Source: Deltaproteobacteria bacterium (GTDB taxonomy: Bacteria; Myxococcota_A; Polyangia; Haliangiales; Haliangiaceae). Taken from it: a stretch of DNA of 8,416 nucleotides. The stretch is from assembly GCA_013696695.1 (NCBI GenBank), contig JACCYD010000656.1:1-8416 (forward strand), given 5' to 3'. Below the pieces are notes generated by a model, which worked only from the letters and a program-made list of their open reading frames with translations, ran no database searches and had not been told where the DNA came from. Shown piece after piece: positions 6,881-8,416 of the stretch. The number at the start of each line of letters is the position of its first letter. The stretch's first letter is position 1. Both the position numbers and the translations under genes were made by a program.

Positions 6881-8401
6881 ATGAAGTTGGGGATCACGCT
6901 GGGCGCCACCATCCTGGCGCTCGCAATGGCGGCACCCGTCGCCGATGCGTTCTGCGGTTTCTACATCAACGGGTCCGAGCAGAAGATGTTCAACGACGCC
7001 ACCAACGTGGTGTTGATGCGGCAAGGCACGCGCACCGTGCTCTCCATGCAGAACGACTTCCGCGGACCGCTCACCGACTTCGCGATGGTCGTGCCGGTAC
7101 CGGTCGTGCTCAAGCAGGCCGACGTCAAGACGCTCGACAAGGGCGTGCTCGATCGCATCGACTCGCTCGGCTCGCCGCGCCTCGTCGAGTACTGGGAGCA
7201 GGATCCGTGTCCCGCGCCGTACGATGCCCGCGGCTACGGCAGGAGCGGGGTCGATAAGATGTCGCGTCCGTCGATGGCAGAGCCCAGCGCGGACATGTCG
7301 CGCCGCCGCGACTCGGTGAAGATCGAGGCGAAGTTCGAGGTCGGCGAGTACAAGATCTTGATCCTGTCGGCCACCGACTCGTCGGGGCTCGAGCGCTGGC
7401 TCACCGGTAACGGCTACAAGATTCCTCCGGGCGCCGAGCCACTGCTCCGGCCGTACGTCGAGAGCGGATCGAAGTTCTTCGTCGCGAAGGTCGATCCCAA
7501 GAAGGTCAAGATGGATGGCAATCGCGCGGCACTGTCGCCGCTGCGGTTCCACTACGACAGCGAGGAGTTCTCGCTGCCGATCCGTCTCGGCATGGCGAAC
7601 GCCGACGGCAAGCAGGACTTGATCGTCAACATCTTGTCCGACAAGCGCTTCGAGCTTGCGAACTACAAGAACGTCGTCATCCCGACGAACTTCGACGTCA
7701 AGAACGAGGTGCGCTCGCGGTTCGCCGAGTTCTACGCCGCGCTGTTCGACAAGACGATCGAGGCGAATCCGGGCGCGGTGGTCACCGAATACGCGTGGAC
7801 CACGAACCCGAGCCTCAAGTGCGATCCGTGCCCGCCGCAGGTGCCGGCCGATGCCGATGCGATGACGCTCGGCGGTGACGTGATCGGCGGCCGCATCGCC
7901 CAGGGCCACTACGTGTTGACCCGCTTGCACGCGCGCTACGGCAAGCAGGACATGAAGGACGACCTCCGCTTCAAGGAAGCGAAGGCGATCACGGGCGGCC
8001 GCGAGCACTGGGGCAAGCAGGGCCTCGAGTACGGCGCGCAGCCTTCGACGGAGAACTACTTCCAGGCGCGGTACGCGATCCGCCACTGGTGGACCGGCGC
8101 GATCAAGTGCCAGAACCCGCAGCGCGGCGTGTGGGGCGGTCCGCCCGATGGTCGCAGCAGCACGATCGCCGCACACAAGGTGGCGTTCGCGCCGCGCGGC
8201 AAGATGCAGCTCGCATCGGTGATCAAGCGCGACCTGTGGGAGATCGGATATCGCCGCACGCCACCGACGCCGGATCCGGTGAAGGGCAACTTCTCGCAGC
8301 CACCGGGTAGCCGCAAGGTGCAGGACTTCGGCCTCGGCGTGCTCGGTGGGGCGCTCGGCATCTTCCTCGGTCGCATGTTGCGCTCGCGAAGGAAGAAGTA
8401 G
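6881..8401 (+). CDS. DUF2330 secreted protein without sorting cysteines (copy 2)
   Basis: A 506-residue DUF2330 protein, the same length as copy 1 and clearly more than half identical by eye. The signal peptide (MKLGITLGATILALAMAAPV, cleaved after ADA at residue 23) leads into FCGFYING. The same blocks follow in the same order: VLMRQGTRTVLSMQND, VPVPVVLKQADVKTLDK, LVEYWEQDPC, GAEPLLRPYVESGSKFFVAK, LSPLRFHYDSEEFSLPIRLG, EFYAALFD, CDPCP, VLTRLHARYGK, YAIRHWWTG, GVWGGPP and VAFAPRGK. Cysteines 25, 110, 314, 317 and 410 match those of copy 1. The C-terminus keeps a hydrophobic helix (about 484-500) and a basic end (RSRRKK) but has no cysteine, so it does not meet the MYXO-CTERM pattern and may stay anchored in the inner membrane. 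Residues 111-145 form a linker rich in Arg, Ser, Pro and Met. The 111-base gap from copy 1 shows no clear promoter, so co-transcription is likely. Confidence 0.93.
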   Translation: MKLGITLGATILALAMAAPVADAFCGFYINGSEQKMFNDATNVVLMRQGTRTVLSMQNDFRGPLTDFAMVVPVPVVLKQADVKTLDKGVLDRIDSLGSPRLVEYWEQDPCPAPYDARGYGRSGVDKMSRPSMAEPSADMSRRRDSVKIEAKFEVGEYKILILSATDSSGLERWLTGNGYKIPPGAEPLLRPYVESGSKFFVAKVDPKKVKMDGNRAALSPLRFHYDSEEFSLPIRLGMANADGKQDLIVNILSDKRFELANYKNVVIPTNFDVKNEVRSRFAEFYAALFDKTIEANPGAVVTEYAWTTNPSLKCDPCPPQVPADADAMTLGGDVIGGRIAQGHYVLTRLHARYGKQDMKDDLRFKEAKAITGGREHWGKQGLEYGAQPSTENYFQARYAIRHWWTGAIKCQNPQRGVWGGPPDGRSSTIAAHKVAFAPRGKMQLASVIKRDLWEIGYRRTPPTPDPVKGNFSQPPGSRKVQDFGLGVLGGALGIFLGRMLRSRRKK

Positions 8402-8403
8402 TC

Positions 8404-8416
8404 GTGCGCTTCGCGA
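8404..8416 (+). CDS. possible start of a further gene, cut by the window end
   Basis: GTG at 8404 opens a frame (M-R-F-A) two bases after the stop of DUF2330 copy 2. AAGGA at 8389-8393 and the purine-rich GAAGAAG after it could act as a ribosome binding site, but those bases also encode the lysine-rich end of copy 2. Only four codons are visible, so this is a tentative call. Confidence 0.22.

Noticed and set aside
6104..8176. A 690-codon open frame on the minus strand across both DUF2330 genes
   Set aside because: It is the antisense shadow of two GC-rich genes. It even shows an internal repeat only because the two genes below are paralogues. Composition is Arg/Asp/Leu-rich with no domain, and the plus-strand proteins are clearly real.

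Overview
The window comes from a high-GC Gram-negative bacterium, most likely a myxobacterium (Myxococcota). The best sign is the C-terminus of the protein ending at 6769: a Gly-Cys-Gly-Cys motif, one membrane helix and an arginine cluster, which is the layout of the MYXO-CTERM sorting tag known from that phylum. Several proline- and cysteine-rich exported proteins fit this origin. The exact taxon cannot be read from the window. No RNA genes, insertion sequences, CRISPR arrays or phage genes were seen.

Left part, plus strand (1-3338): four closely packed genes that look like one transcription unit. They are the 3' end of a Deg1/HtrA-type periplasmic serine protease (only the PDZ half is in the window), a hormone-sensitive-lipase-type alpha/beta hydrolase, a 12-helix APC-family amino acid permease 15 bases downstream, and a small cysteine-rich lipoprotein 14 bases after that.

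Middle, minus strand (3382-5088): two exported proteins of unknown function, 21 bases apart and read as an operon. The first (4252-5088) looks like a small outer-membrane beta-barrel with a proline-rich N-terminal stalk and a helical insertion. The second (3382-4230) has a beta-rich half followed by a helical half with regularly spaced cysteine pairs. They converge on the lipoprotein gene at a possible bidirectional hairpin (3357-3380).

Right part, plus strand (5249-8401): a tandem pair of DUF2330 secreted proteins, each 506 residues by the starts chosen here and very similar along their length. The first keeps the MYXO-CTERM cysteines; the second keeps the helix and basic tail but has lost the cysteines, so the two copies probably end up in different places. 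The 160-base divergent region between the minus-strand operon and the DUF2330 pair holds a palindromic CTATAG that could serve as a -10 element in both directions, and an 18-codon ORF whose ATG sits where a transcript from that element would start.

All genes right of 2984 appear to encode envelope or surface proteins. The most interesting unit is the DUF2330 pair, a conserved exported family without a known function, here duplicated and apparently split in sorting fate.
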